Translations under genes and position numbers: made by a program
Shown here: positions 25,599 through 35,298 of the stretch, piece after piece
Position numbering within the stretch: the stretch's first letter is position 1
How the letters are laid out: every line of letters begins with the position of its first letter
The notes under the pieces: generated by a model
Told to the model about the DNA's origin: nothing
The model's input: only the letters and a program-made list of their open reading frames with translations
Database searches by the model: none
Origin: Vibrio sp. SS-MA-C1-2
GTDB lineage: Bacteria; Pseudomonadota; Gammaproteobacteria; Enterobacterales; Vibrionaceae
Assembly: GCF_021513135.1 (NCBI RefSeq)
Contig: NZ_CP090982.1
Coordinates: forward strand, 154,491 to 218,490
DNA length: 64,000 bases
Reading direction: 5' to 3'

Positions 25599-25892
25599 TT
25601 AAACACAGTAAATTGAGTGAAGACAACCAATTAATTGTCGAATTTTTTCATCAGCAAGTGAATAAAAAACCTGTTGCGACTCTTTTCTAACACTAACCAA
25701 ATTGTGCTTTTTTAAAACACTCAAGTGTTGAGAAAATGCAGATTGGCTAAGTTCGGAGGTTTTTTGTAACTCACCCGCCCCTACTTCACCACCCATTAAT
25801 GTGCACAATACAAGGAGCCTTTCAGGGTGTGCCATCACTTTCAGTTGTTCCGAAACTTGTGCTGCCTTTGGTCTTAATTCTGCAATATCCAT
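25599..25892 (-). CDS. ArsR-family persulfide-type repressor (BigR/SqrR-like)
   Basis: 97 residues, a winged helix with RLLVLCTLMGGEVGAGELQK and the recognition helix SQSAFSQHLSVLKKHNLV. Cysteines are at positions 30, 90 and 96. A cysteine in the RLLVLC strand together with one in the last helix is the arrangement in BigR, SqrR and YgaV, which sense reactive sulfur through a disulfide or tetrasulfide bridge. The metal-site CxCxxC of arsenic sensors is absent. It would repress both its own operon and the divergent reductase through the operator at 25949. Confidence 0.8.
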   Translation of the reverse strand: MDIAELRPKAAQVSEQLKVMAHPERLLVLCTLMGGEVGAGELQKTSELSQSAFSQHLSVLKKHNLVSVRKESQQVFYSLADEKIRQLIGCLHSIYCV

Positions 25893-25948
25893 GATTCACC
25901 ACTTTGAATGTTTTTTACTAGTTTAGTAAACCCATATATTAAGTCAAG

Positions 25949-25972
25949 CTAATTTAGAGTTTATTAAATTAG
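25949..25972. promoter_or_regulatory. Operator between regulator and reductase genes
   Basis: CTAATTTA (25949-25956) and TAAATTAG (25965-25972) form a perfect 8-bp inverted repeat with an 8-bp spacer in the divergent promoter region; AT-rich palindromes containing TTAG/CTAA are typical ArsR-family persulfide-sensor sites. A second imperfect copy (TTTACTAGTTTAGTAAA) lies at 25914-25930. Confidence 0.6.
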
Positions 25973-26099
25973 TAAAATATATATTAGTCATTCCTAATTT
26001 TAGTGCTATTATCAATTTATAGCAACTAATCATGAAAAAGCAGTAAGTGTATGCAGATGGTTAGGTGGAAATGGTTAATTTATTTTTGGAGAATTTAAA

Positions 26100-27746
26100 A
26101 TGCCTAAAATCCTTATTGTGGGTGGTGTTGCTGGCGGTGCTTCCGCTGCTGCCAGAGCACGAAGATTAAGTGAAGACGCTGAAATCGTTATCTTTGAAAA
26201 AGGACCTTATATCTCATTTGCAAATTGCGGCTTGCCTTATCATATTGGTGGCGATATACCAAAACGAGAAAACCTATTATTACAGACGCCGGAAAGCTTT
26301 CTTGCACGATTTAATGTCGATGTAAGAGTGATGAATGAGGTGATTGCTATTGATCGTTCAAAGAAGCAAGTGACGATCAAAAATCTATTGGATAATACAC
26401 AATATCAAGAAAATTATGACTTTCTCTTATTAAGTCCAGGTGCTTCACCTGTTATTCCTCCGATTCTAGGGTTGGATAACCCTTTAACGTATTCACTACG
26501 TAATATTCCCGATATGGATAAAATTATTTCAACCATTGAGAAGAACAGACCAGAACATGCAACGGTTGTTGGTGGTGGTTTTATTGGTTTAGAAATGGTA
26601 GAGGCGTTTCATCAATTAGGCATTAAAACAACGTTAATTGAGATGGCCGATCAGGTGATGACTCCAATTGATAGAGAAATGGCTGGATTCGTGCATACTG
26701 AAATTAGAGAAAAAAATATAGATTTACAGCTAAGTGTGGCACTTTCAGCAGTTGAGCACAAAGACAAAACCCTCTCATTGACACTTTCGAATAAGAGTCG
26801 TCTAGAAACAAACTTACTTATTATGGCGATTGGTGTAAAACCAGATAATCAATTAGCTAAAACGGCTGGTTTGGAACTGGGTGATTTTGGTGGTATCTCT
26901 ACAAATAAATATATGCAAACAAGTGATCCTGCTATTTTTGCTGTGGGTGATGCAATTGAAGATGCAGATTTTGTCACGGGAAAATCTGGTCTAGTTCCTC
27001 TTGCTGGTCCTGCAAATCGTCAGGGGCGAATGGCGGCTGATAATATGTTTGGACGTCAAGAAGCTTATCATGGCACACAAGGCACTGCGATCTGTAAGGT
27101 CTTTGATCTTGCTGTTGCATCAACAGGGAAAAATGAGAAACAGCTTGTACAAGAGGGGATGGTTTACCAAAAAGCATATGTTCATACGGCAAGCCATGCG
27201 AGCTATTATCCCGGGGCTGAAACGGTATCATTAAAATTGTTGTTTGCGCCTCAAAACGGAAAAATACTCGGAGCTCAAGCTGTTGGTAAGGATGGTGTCG
27301 ATAAGCGTATTGATATTCTGGCGGTAGCACAACGTGCAGGAATGACTGTTGGACAGTTACAACATTTGGAATTAACTTATGCGCCCCCTTACGGTAGTGC
27401 TAAAGATGTGATCAATCAAGTCGCTTTTGTTGCTAGCAATATTTTAAAAGGTGATACAGACCCCATCCATTTTGATGAAATCGATCACTTAAATGGAAAT
27501 CAACTGTTGCTAGATGTAAGAAACCCGGAAGAGTTAGAAAAAGTTGGTTATATTTCTGGTGCCATCAATATTCCAGTGGATCAGTTAAGAAATCGACTTA
27601 ACGAGCTGCCAAAAGAAAAAGAGATCATTATCTACTGTCAAGTTGGGTTGCGCGGTAACGTTGCATATCGTCAATTAGTCAACAATGGCTATAAAGCGAA
27701 GAATTTAATCGGCGGTTATCGAACGTATAAGTTTGCTAAACTATAA
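26100..27746 (+). CDS. CoA-disulfide/persulfide reductase with C-terminal rhodanese domain
   Basis: 548 residues. The FAD-binding start ILIVGGVAGGASAAARARR (residues 4-22) and the redox cysteine C43 in ISFANCGLPYH place it in the CoA-disulfide reductase family. A second dinucleotide fold (VVGGGFIGLEMVEAF) binds NAD(P)H. The last ~90 residues are a rhodanese domain with active C513 in IIYCQVGLRG. Such fusions (for example Npsr of Shewanella) reduce persulfides and polysulfides, releasing sulfide. It is transcribed away from the ArsR-YeeE operon across a shared operator, giving a module that senses, moves and reduces sulfane sulfur. A GGAG ribosome site lies about 8 nt before the ATG. Confidence 0.85.
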   Translation: MPKILIVGGVAGGASAAARARRLSEDAEIVIFEKGPYISFANCGLPYHIGGDIPKRENLLLQTPESFLARFNVDVRVMNEVIAIDRSKKQVTIKNLLDNTQYQENYDFLLLSPGASPVIPPILGLDNPLTYSLRNIPDMDKIISTIEKNRPEHATVVGGGFIGLEMVEAFHQLGIKTTLIEMADQVMTPIDREMAGFVHTEIREKNIDLQLSVALSAVEHKDKTLSLTLSNKSRLETNLLIMAIGVKPDNQLAKTAGLELGDFGGISTNKYMQTSDPAIFAVGDAIEDADFVTGKSGLVPLAGPANRQGRMAADNMFGRQEAYHGTQGTAICKVFDLAVASTGKNEKQLVQEGMVYQKAYVHTASHASYYPGAETVSLKLLFAPQNGKILGAQAVGKDGVDKRIDILAVAQRAGMTVGQLQHLELTYAPPYGSAKDVINQVAFVASNILKGDTDPIHFDEIDHLNGNQLLLDVRNPEELEKVGYISGAINIPVDQLRNRLNELPKEKEIIIYCQVGLRGNVAYRQLVNNGYKAKNLIGGYRTYKFAKL

Positions 27747-27772
27747 CCTTGTTCAAATAAACTCTCAGAATT

Positions 27773-27813
27773 AACAAACATCCCTTAATCAGCTCAATAA
27801 AGGGGTGTTTGTT
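27773..27813 (+). terminator. Terminator of the reductase gene
   Basis: AACAAACA at 27773-27780 pairs with TGTTTGTT at 27806-27813, extended by CCC/GGG inside; it follows the reductase stop by 26 bp. Confidence 0.6.
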
Positions 27814-27848
27814 TATATATAATTGAATAATTTTCCTTTCTTTTACTT

Positions 27849-27879
27849 TAACACGCTTTGGGGCCATTCAACGAGTTAG
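27849..27879. repeat. Boundary element 5 (GGGGC variant)
   Basis: TAACACGC, core TTTGGGGCCATTCAA, right arm CGAGTTAG. Closest to element 4, which flanks the other side of the persulfide module, so that module is bracketed by the two GGGGC-type copies. Confidence 0.6.
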
Positions 27880-27937
27880 CCAGAACAATCTTTAGCACAC
27901 CTTTGTACAGAAACGAGTTACAAAGCTTACCCTCAAC

Positions 27938-27967
27938 CTAACTCATTTCTGGACAAAAGTGAGTTAG
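27938..27967. repeat. 30-bp boundary element 6 (best palindrome)
   Basis: CTAACTCA at the left and TGAGTTAG at the right are exact inverted repeats around TTTCTGGACAAAAG. This is the cleanest copy and defines the element. It precedes the 3' end of the nuclease-STAND gene. Confidence 0.7.
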
Positions 27968-28101
27968 AACGCTTACTCATCCAAAACCATATATGGACAA
28001 AAAAAGCTTAAGGTTATTATATTAATCAATGGTAATACTCATTAGATTTTGTAGGAGAAACGAGGGAGCTTAGCAGATTTCCTCGCCCCGATTAACATTA
28101 G

Positions 28102-31100
28102 CTAGTACTGGTCAAGACTAAAATTATATTCATCAATATTGAAATCATCATAGTGATTTTCTCGAGTTAAAACTGATACAGAACAGAGATAAATATCTGG
28201 CTTATCTTGTAACTCTCTTTCTAACCATGCATTATTATTGTGATCGAATATGGTACACGTGCCATATAGTGATTTGATTTTTTTTGGGTGAGATAAAGAA
28301 TGTACTGAAGGCCAAAATATAGACTCTGCAATCTGTTTCTCACCCAAAAAAAGTGATGTTTGAAAAGCATTATGTTTAGCGTTGATTTTTTCATCAGTTA
28401 GCGGTATATACAGCCCTCTCGATTCAAGATCAATTTGCCAATACCCTATCCTTGTAAGAGGATGAATAGTACCAAATAATGGGTGGCAGTTATCATACTT
28501 ACTGTAAGAGCTAAGTTTGGTCTCAAATTGTAAATCAGTCCTTAGTTTATCTCCAAAACTAAATCCAATATCACCACGTGATATATTAAAATCCACATCA
28601 TATTGATTTGTTTTTTTCGCTAAAAGAATCGTTATATCGATCCACTTGTTTGAATCAATCTTGAGAGGAAACGACAACGCCCCAAGATCCAAAACCTCAC
28701 TATAATTAGTTATACAATTACCTAAATATTTACGTATATTACTTTCAGATACATCTTGACCAAATTCCCATTCAGGTAGCCAAACTGGCTTATTCTGAAT
28801 AGATGATATATATACAGGCTCTACAGGAAAAGCAAGAGTAGAAACCGATTCTGAATAATCACGAGGCATGCCAAATACGTTTTCCGCTATATTTAGAACA
28901 TTGAGAAATGCTGACCGACCTCGATGACTATTACGAGTAAAAAAATTACCAGTACTTTTACGATCACTACTCAGAAAATAATCAATATTATCCCAACGAG
29001 GTTTTATCCTCTCACAACTGTTTATCCATTCTGAGCGATATAAAATCAAGAAAGGAATTCCAGTTTTTCTTTCTAGATTTTCTAACTCAGAATGGAAGGC
29101 TAGTGGTACTTCGGTTCCTTGCGCTTTCTGAAAGCCAAAATCATTTGCATAATCATTAAAATCAGGTACGAGTTCTTTTGCATATTTACCATAGCCATCA
29201 ATTTTCGACAGTATTACATCTAAAATCATATCTGAGAGTCTAGAGCGAGCTTTTATATAAGAAGCTATATTTTCTTTTGCTTCATAGCCTTTCTGCTTTG
29301 CCAACCAGAATACCACTAGTATTTCAACAACTTCTGATTCTAATAATTTTGTTGCTAATTCAGAAAGCAATAGCCTCTCGAGGTTAACTGTATGAGTTTT
29401 GTCACAGAGTAAACCAGCTATTTGGCTAGCAACTTGGAGTTTAATTTTAGGTACAGGCCAGGCAAGTCGACTAATCAATATTTTTGCATTTTTTATATCT
29501 TCGGATTCCCCAACTACCCATGACCAATTAGGTTGTACTAAAGGTAAATTAGCAGTTTCTTTTTCAATTTCACAAATCATTGATAAAGCTAATGAATTAG
29601 CTTCATCTACTCTTTTAGCTTCGGCTAAGAGGAATGCTAATGTTTTATTAGGGATGATTAAATTACCTACCTCTTTGCTCCAAGGATCAATCTGAGTGGT
29701 AGTTTTATACAAGAATGCATTAACTCTGCTTGGATAATGTTTAGCCACCTTTTTAAGTCTATCAAGTGAAGCTTCTGAAGTCTCATACCAAGAAGACCAG
29801 CCTCGCATTTCGACTTGAGCTTTCACAAGTACGTTAAACGCTTTCCGAGGTCCATATATTTGTCTACAACTAACAAATAAAGGGTCTAGAAGATATTTAG
29901 AATTCCCTAGATCTAGCTCTTTTTCCAATAAAATAGAATATAGATGATTTACTAACTCTGACTCTTCTCCTCTAGTAAGCCAGAAGTTATACCACATTAA
30001 ATAAAACTCTTTCGAAGGTCGACAAGTTAACAGAATATCAAATTGGCTAGGAAGATAATCAGCAGGATTTAACTTACTTTCATCCTTCGCTACATCTTCT
30101 TCTTTATTTTCGTCTATGGAAATTTCAATACCAGAGAGGTTTAACTCGTCAATTATATTTTGAGCAGATAAATCCCCATCACCTGCTCGACTCGATATGA
30201 TTTTCAACTGGTCATTCGTTAACCCAGTGAAAGAAAGTGCTTTCGCGAAAATTGATGAAAGATCTGTGTACTTCAAAAAGTATTCAAGAGAAGTATCTGC
30301 GTGATACCACTCTCCGTCATTAACTTCCTGATTGTATTTTGAAACTATTGCAGAAATATTGTATTTAGCGCTAATCCTAGCAATATCAGATAAAGCAAAC
30401 CGAGTATGGTCACCATCAGTAAACTCGCACACATTAAAGGCTAAAGGAGCTACCCGCTCTAATAAATTGACAGCCTTGTTAAGATCTCTATCCGCAATGT
30501 ATTCTATAGCTTCTATAGTATCATTAATCGTCATGTCTTTATGGTGTACATAGCCTAATACGTAATCCCATGACAGCTTAGTGTGCCATTTCATCGAATC
30601 ATAATTAGCATGACGTAAAGCAATTGAAGCTAGTTCCACATTTCTATTTGTTCTAGCATTCGTATCCTCTAATGTATGAGCTTGGTGAGTAATATCTTTT
30701 TCAATTAATAGATTTACAGCTTCATCAGTAAGTAAGTTGTCTCCACTCTCATAGTACCAAAGCCTAAACCATTCAATGTCTAATATATCAATTTCGAATG
30801 CATTTTTTAATGTGGTATAATCAATCTTACTTCGACTGAACACTACCGCACAATTTGCTGCGATACGTATCCAATCTCGCTTAAATTTAATATCTTCTCG
30901 CCTTGTGTTCCAATTTGTTGAGGTACTTTCTTCTATAGCAGTGCTCATGAAACATAAGTCATCAAAAGTTACTTCTCCGTGTTCTATAAAAATCTCAGAG
31001 AACATATCAGCAAAAATACAAAGCTGTTTGTAATATTTAGACAGATCGATTCGTTCACGCTCTACGTTTACAGAAAGCCAGCAGAAGTCACCACAGGCAT

Positions 31101-33822
31101 TCAAACGAACAAGTAAACTTTCATAAAACCACTCATCGTAAGAAACTTTAGACGCTATATTCCCCCGCCCCGACACAGTAGTAGAGATAGGTAGTTGTTT
31201 AACTTTACCTACTTCCTTATATAAGATTGATAGATGACTATGTTTAAAATTATTAAATTCTTTCCAAGCTGTTAAATCTACCTCTTCCACAATACTTAAC
31301 ATGATCGTCGCAGTTTCGATTAAATATTTAGTGTTTTCATTGGTAACCTTACTATGCAAGTTGATTAGTAATCTTAAGTCACCTTTAATTTTTACAGCAG
31401 TAATAAACTCATTTATATATTCGGTAGGCCATTTAAGTATGTGTTCATTATTGCTTAACCATGCTCCATCAAAACACTCAGTTATCACAGATGCTCGAAT
31501 AAGAAGTAAATCGTCAGAACGGCTATTACTTTGCATTCTCGAGCTATATATATCTAATTCACTGCGGTGACGACTAAGGGCTAGTTTAGTAATTTTTTTA
31601 GCATTATATTCATCCTCTCTATACCAAAGAGTAATTGCTAAGATAGACAGCATCTTAGGTGAATACTCAGCTTTCATTGCTATTAGTTCATTTATCAAAC
31701 ACGAAGGAGCAGAAACTAAACTGCTTATCCGCAAATTTGATAAGTCCTCGAGCTGAAAATTTGGACCATTAATCAACCGCGTTTTTAAAGAACGATGGCT
31801 ATAAGCTTCATCGAACTTAAACTCCATAAACGCATAATGCTCCGCGCATTCAAGTAACCTTAAAATACTACTGTCATCATAACCTTCAGATAATCGTTCA
31901 AGTACCCACGTTCTAGTTATGCCTTCTCTAAGAGGTATTTCGTCACCTAAACGTCCTTTACATAGCCAAAGCCAGCATGCATTAATATGCTCTGGAGCAC
32001 TATTTTCAAGCCAATGACATACTTTGGGTAAGAGCTTCTCAACTCTAGCTTCATGTTCAGCAACGGTTTTAACAAATACAATTAAACTTTCATGAAAAGG
32101 TCTCAAGCCAGATAATGAATCATGAAGTAAATGTACAACGCCATCAACACTAGGAGTGTTAAGAGGGTTCTCTTCCAACAGGTCAGAAAATGAATTCTGT
32201 GGCCAAAGAAAATTAAAGTCACAGCATAAGTGTAAAATATCTTTTTGAGGACCATTCAATGTACGCCAAATCGATTTGTAATAAGTTTCAATTTTACCGT
32301 CTTCACATGGAGGGAGCTGTTCTATGGCATATTTAGAAAGCCCATTTCCTGACGAGATTAAATATTCACACGAATATATAACATGCAATGGGTAACCATT
32401 TGTAATTGATGCAAGAGCTTCGGCAGATTCGTTTAAAACTTCATCTTTGATTTCCTCATGGAACGTTTGCTTAAGACGGTTTGATTTTAATTGATACTCC
32501 AAATAGCTTTTTATTGCATTACCTGTCATTGCAGGTAACTCATCCCATTCACTTTTTGGGCATTCTCTAATCAATGAATCTGGCAGCATGGCTTCATTTA
32601 CAGGTTGCGTGCCTATAACTAAAACAACATTATCATGGGTGGGAATTAACTGATTGAATAACTCATCAAGTGGTTTTTTGTTTTTATTATTATCCCGCCA
32701 CACATGATCTAAACCATCGATAATAACGACAAAAGGAGTTTTGTTTTTTTTGCTAAAATCTCCACATTCTTTTAACGCTAAATTTAAATTTTCAGATTCA
32801 TATCTATTTAAATCTCCAGCATCATATTTACTCGTAATTTGAGTCATCAAATCTTCAGAAACTACCCTTGGACTTAAACGGTCATTGGTTCGATCGTCTA
32901 ACGAAAGAAAATAATGGTGTCTCACATATGGGATTTTATACTCTTTTAATTCCTCACAGAAATAACTTAAATAAGTGCTTTTCCCCTTACCTGGGGAGCC
33001 TGTAAGTACATGTATATTCGATTCAAGTTGGATGATTTTTTGTAGAAAATATTGGTGAAAATCTTCATCCGGTAACACATAGTGCTCTGGAATAATAAAA
33101 CTTTGAGGTATTGGCTCTGGACGTTTTGTAGATATCACGCCCCTTATATCTTCGAGCGTAATCCAACCACCTTCAGTCGGCTGATTTTTAAATTTAGACC
33201 AGTCCCTAGATTTATTAATTAGACGGTGTACGCCAGCCTCATCGGTTAACTTTCTTAATGATTCTTCTATATCGATACTTAATGTTTTATAACTTAGGTC
33301 ACTGTGATGCACGTCTAGAATAGAAAATAAGAGTCTAGCTTTTTCTTCACTACCAAGTTGCATTACTATTTCATCTTGTGTTTCTATAGGTATTAGATCG
33401 TAAATAATTTTATTATCATTTAACGCACATTCAACGTCTCTTTCTGGTATTTTGTTCGTGAGTAAAATAACACTTCCTGTGTTTTCAATTGAAATATCAT
33501 CAATTGCATCTGAAAATTTTTGAAGTAAAGTACGTGACCTTTCCGTTTTTCCACTTTTTTTCAGTAACCACTCCCAAGAAAGCAGATTGTTATCAGTATT
33601 TGGAGTGAATTTCACTTGTATATAATCACGCTTTAAATTTTGCCGCTCACAAACGATGTCATCAATACCTTGGGGAATACAGTCTTCAGAGTCATCGACC
33701 TCGAAACCAATGCGCTTGTATCTAGTTGGAGAATTTAACCAACTAGCTAACAATTTAACACCATGTAGTGTTTGATATTCATATCCTGTATAGGTTATTG
33801 CGCTTGATTTGCTCTCGTACAT
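28102..33822 (-). CDS. Giant nuclease-STAND NTPase, probable anti-phage (Avs-like) protein
   Basis: 1906 residues from the ATG at 33822, with AGGAAG 5 nt upstream (a start at 33867 lacks a site). Residues ~1-135 look like a PD-(D/E)xK nuclease of the DUF4297/Cap4 type: YTGYEYQTLHGV, E41, D54-D55 in GIDDIV, and Q69-V-K71. Residues ~245-560 are a STAND-type NTPase with Walker A GSPGKGKST (G275-T283) and Walker B FVVIIDGLDHV (D369, D372). The remaining ~1300 residues are helical, repeat-like, with a C-terminal beta domain (~1650-1906). Nuclease, NTPase and long sensor is the order of Avs antiviral sensors, in which phage protein binding triggers tetramer assembly and DNA cleavage. It stands alone between boundary elements 6 and 7. 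Which Avs class, or whether it is a new one, needs profile searches. Confidence 0.75.
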   Translation of the reverse strand: MYESKSSAITYTGYEYQTLHGVKLLASWLNSPTRYKRIGFEVDDSEDCIPQGIDDIVCERQNLKRDYIQVKFTPNTDNNLLSWEWLLKKSGKTERSRTLLQKFSDAIDDISIENTGSVILLTNKIPERDVECALNDNKIIYDLIPIETQDEIVMQLGSEEKARLLFSILDVHHSDLSYKTLSIDIEESLRKLTDEAGVHRLINKSRDWSKFKNQPTEGGWITLEDIRGVISTKRPEPIPQSFIIPEHYVLPDEDFHQYFLQKIIQLESNIHVLTGSPGKGKSTYLSYFCEELKEYKIPYVRHHYFLSLDDRTNDRLSPRVVSEDLMTQITSKYDAGDLNRYESENLNLALKECGDFSKKNKTPFVVIIDGLDHVWRDNNKNKKPLDELFNQLIPTHDNVVLVIGTQPVNEAMLPDSLIRECPKSEWDELPAMTGNAIKSYLEYQLKSNRLKQTFHEEIKDEVLNESAEALASITNGYPLHVIYSCEYLISSGNGLSKYAIEQLPPCEDGKIETYYKSIWRTLNGPQKDILHLCCDFNFLWPQNSFSDLLEENPLNTPSVDGVVHLLHDSLSGLRPFHESLIVFVKTVAEHEARVEKLLPKVCHWLENSAPEHINACWLWLCKGRLGDEIPLREGITRTWVLERLSEGYDDSSILRLLECAEHYAFMEFKFDEAYSHRSLKTRLINGPNFQLEDLSNLRISSLVSAPSCLINELIAMKAEYSPKMLSILAITLWYREDEYNAKKITKLALSRHRSELDIYSSRMQSNSRSDDLLLIRASVITECFDGAWLSNNEHILKWPTEYINEFITAVKIKGDLRLLINLHSKVTNENTKYLIETATIMLSIVEEVDLTAWKEFNNFKHSHLSILYKEVGKVKQLPISTTVSGRGNIASKVSYDEWFYESLLVRLNACGDFCWLSVNVERERIDLSKYYKQLCIFADMFSEIFIEHGEVTFDDLCFMSTAIEESTSTNWNTRREDIKFKRDWIRIAANCAVVFSRSKIDYTTLKNAFEIDILDIEWFRLWYYESGDNLLTDEAVNLLIEKDITHQAHTLEDTNARTNRNVELASIALRHANYDSMKWHTKLSWDYVLGYVHHKDMTINDTIEAIEYIADRDLNKAVNLLERVAPLAFNVCEFTDGDHTRFALSDIARISAKYNISAIVSKYNQEVNDGEWYHADTSLEYFLKYTDLSSIFAKALSFTGLTNDQLKIISSRAGDGDLSAQNIIDELNLSGIEISIDENKEEDVAKDESKLNPADYLPSQFDILLTCRPSKEFYLMWYNFWLTRGEESELVNHLYSILLEKELDLGNSKYLLDPLFVSCRQIYGPRKAFNVLVKAQVEMRGWSSWYETSEASLDRLKKVAKHYPSRVNAFLYKTTTQIDPWSKEVGNLIIPNKTLAFLLAEAKRVDEANSLALSMICEIEKETANLPLVQPNWSWVVGESEDIKNAKILISRLAWPVPKIKLQVASQIAGLLCDKTHTVNLERLLLSELATKLLESEVVEILVVFWLAKQKGYEAKENIASYIKARSRLSDMILDVILSKIDGYGKYAKELVPDFNDYANDFGFQKAQGTEVPLAFHSELENLERKTGIPFLILYRSEWINSCERIKPRWDNIDYFLSSDRKSTGNFFTRNSHRGRSAFLNVLNIAENVFGMPRDYSESVSTLAFPVEPVYISSIQNKPVWLPEWEFGQDVSESNIRKYLGNCITNYSEVLDLGALSFPLKIDSNKWIDITILLAKKTNQYDVDFNISRGDIGFSFGDKLRTDLQFETKLSSYSKYDNCHPLFGTIHPLTRIGYWQIDLESRGLYIPLTDEKINAKHNAFQTSLFLGEKQIAESIFWPSVHSLSHPKKIKSLYGTCTIFDHNNNAWLERELQDKPDIYLCSVSVLTRENHYDDFNIDEYNFSLDQY

Positions 33823-33996
33823 GCCACTTCCTAAGGTTTTACTGAAATTAATAAAAACATTATACATTGATTAATAGTCGTAAATAATCAAAGATATACT
33901 GATGTTCCCTCGATTCTTTGAACACTTTACATACATGAGAAAAACTTGGTCAAATTACGGCTTGTTGAAATGAGACAATAATCAGTCTAAATACAG

Positions 33997-34063
33997 AAAG
34001 GGGCAGGAATGAGTTGGGCAGTTTACTTACTTCCTAACTCGAATATGGACAAAAACGTGTTAG
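33997..34063. repeat. Boundary element 7 (half-site plus full element)
   Basis: Right half-site AAAGGGGCAGGAATGAGTTG (33997-34016) followed 15 bp later by a full copy at 34034-34063 (CTAACTC, core ATATGGACAAAAAC, right arm GTGTTAG). Same half-plus-full structure as element 2. Confidence 0.65.
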
Positions 34064-34108
34064 ATTGTTTTAATCAGTATAGTATATCGATATGTGAGGT
34101 AGAAACTA

Positions 34109-34453
34109 ATGAAAAAACTCCTGTTGCTCCTTTTAATATCTGTTGTCCTAAGTGGATGCGGGACTCTAGATAATAAAACGATATTAATTAATGCTGGAGA
34201 CTCAAAAGAGAAAGTAATAGATATTTTAGGGCTTCCTTATGATCGACAATTTGAACAGCAAAAAGAAGCTTGGCAATACTGTGTCTCTGGAGCTGGTTTT
34301 GGATATAACGATCATAAAATTATTTGGTTTACAGATAAAAAGGTTACTGGTATTACAAGTTATAGGACGACACGTAGTGGTTGTACTGGATCATTGAAAA
34401 CAATTAGGTGGGAAGATGCACCTGATTATATTGTTGAAATCAGAGAAAGGTGA
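34109..34453 (+). CDS. Small lipoprotein, SmpA/OmlA-like
   Basis: 114 residues with a lipoprotein signal peptide (KKLLLLLLISVVLSGCGTL; lipobox LSGC, lipidated Cys17). The mature part has the pattern of SmpA/BamE-type folds: NAGDSKEKVIDILGLPYDRQ, then QKEAWQYCVSGAGFGYND and a strand IIWFTDKKVTGI. Many plasmid and phage lipoproteins share this fold; some block superinfection or act as entry-exclusion factors, but the role here is unknown. GAGG lies upstream of the ATG. Confidence 0.65.
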   Translation: MKKLLLLLLISVVLSGCGTLDNKTILINAGDSKEKVIDILGLPYDRQFEQQKEAWQYCVSGAGFGYNDHKIIWFTDKKVTGITSYRTTRSGCTGSLKTIRWEDAPDYIVEIRER

Positions 34454-34539
34454 TACGCATAACGAAGGTTTAAGAGTGATTCATCGAGTTTGATATTTTT
34501 AGTGATTACTTAACTGGGAGTTATAGTTTAGGAGAATAC

Positions 34540-34818
34540 ATGAAATACTTTTTTTACCCTAAAAATGAAGAGAGCTTCAAGAAACAGGCTGTTGGTAATT
34601 TTGTCAGAACATTGGTCTTTGATTCTGAGAATGATAGAGTATTATTAACATTTCATAGAAGGGTTTCGAAAATTTGGGAGCAAACACGTAAAAATAATAT
34701 TGAAACCGATCATCGAATTAAAGCACTAACAAATGAGAACTTGCATGTTTATTCTTGGGTTGTCAGCAACAAAACTGAATTATCACTACCACATTTTTTC
34801 GAGCAAATTGAATTATAA
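34540..34818 (+). CDS. Hypothetical 92-residue protein
   Basis: Starts MKYFFYPKNEESFKKQ, with TTAGGAGA just upstream of the ATG. Mixed alpha-beta composition (VRTLVFDSENDRVLLTFHRR, then HVYSWVVSNKTELSLPHFF), no signal peptide or cysteine. I do not recognise it. It may pair with the lipoprotein gene 87 nt upstream, followed by a terminator at 34876. Confidence 0.5.
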   Translation: MKYFFYPKNEESFKKQAVGNFVRTLVFDSENDRVLLTFHRRVSKIWEQTRKNNIETDHRIKALTNENLHVYSWVVSNKTELSLPHFFEQIEL

Positions 34819-34875
34819 CAAACATTAAAATTCATTTAACAAATTTTGAGTTGAGAGTTGTTACATGGATGTGAA

Positions 34876-34906
34876 CAAAAAAAGCTGATAATTCAGCTTC
34901 TTTTTT
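34876..34906 (+). terminator. Intrinsic terminator
   Basis: AAGCTGA, loop TAAT, TCAGCTT, then C and TTTTTT; A-run on the left. Ends the lipoprotein transcription unit. Confidence 0.65.
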
Positions 34907-35298
34907 CTATAGAGTAGTTCAAGAAATTAATTAAATTATTTTGCATATATTGATTGTAGTTGACTCTATGAAAAGGTGAGGCAAATAAAAAGTCTTAAAA
35001 TAGATAATCATGCTGACACTCTTCTTGTTTACCAATCATCACAGGTTTAATTAATATACCTTATGGCTAATAATCGATGAGGTTGCTCCTAAGGCGGTCA
35101 AATTTGCCCTGCCTTTTCGATTCAAGCGCATTGCGGGATCATCGAGCCAACGGAGGAAAAGAAAGCCTAGCCCTGTTTAGGAAGAAGTTCTATCGGTGGT
35201 GGTGTGGAGAAGGTATGGGCTGCCATTTAGGAAGGAAATAACTAGTTAACGCAGAAGCTTGTTTGATGTACTTCAATAAAAAGCTGTTAATGCGGTTT
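34907..35298. other. Gene-free stretch
   Basis: Roughly 390 bp without a supported ORF. The part from 35090 to 35240 is richer in G and purines than its surroundings (for example GGTGGTGGTGTGGAGAAGG) and may be debris from an insertion; I cannot identify it. Confidence 0.35.

Larger units (their letters stand above)
27747..28101. other. Gene-free stretch dense in boundary elements
   Basis: About 355 bp without genes: reductase terminator (27773-27813), boundary element 5 (27849-27879), a right half-site (27906-27921), boundary element 6 (27938-27967) and a degenerate third copy with the core ATATGGACAAAAAA (27974-28010). This is the most repeat-rich junction of the region. Confidence 0.55.

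Noticed and set aside
25599..25892. Arsenic-resistance regulator
   Set aside because: No metal-binding CxCxxC; cysteine positions and neighbouring sulfur genes fit a persulfide sensor.
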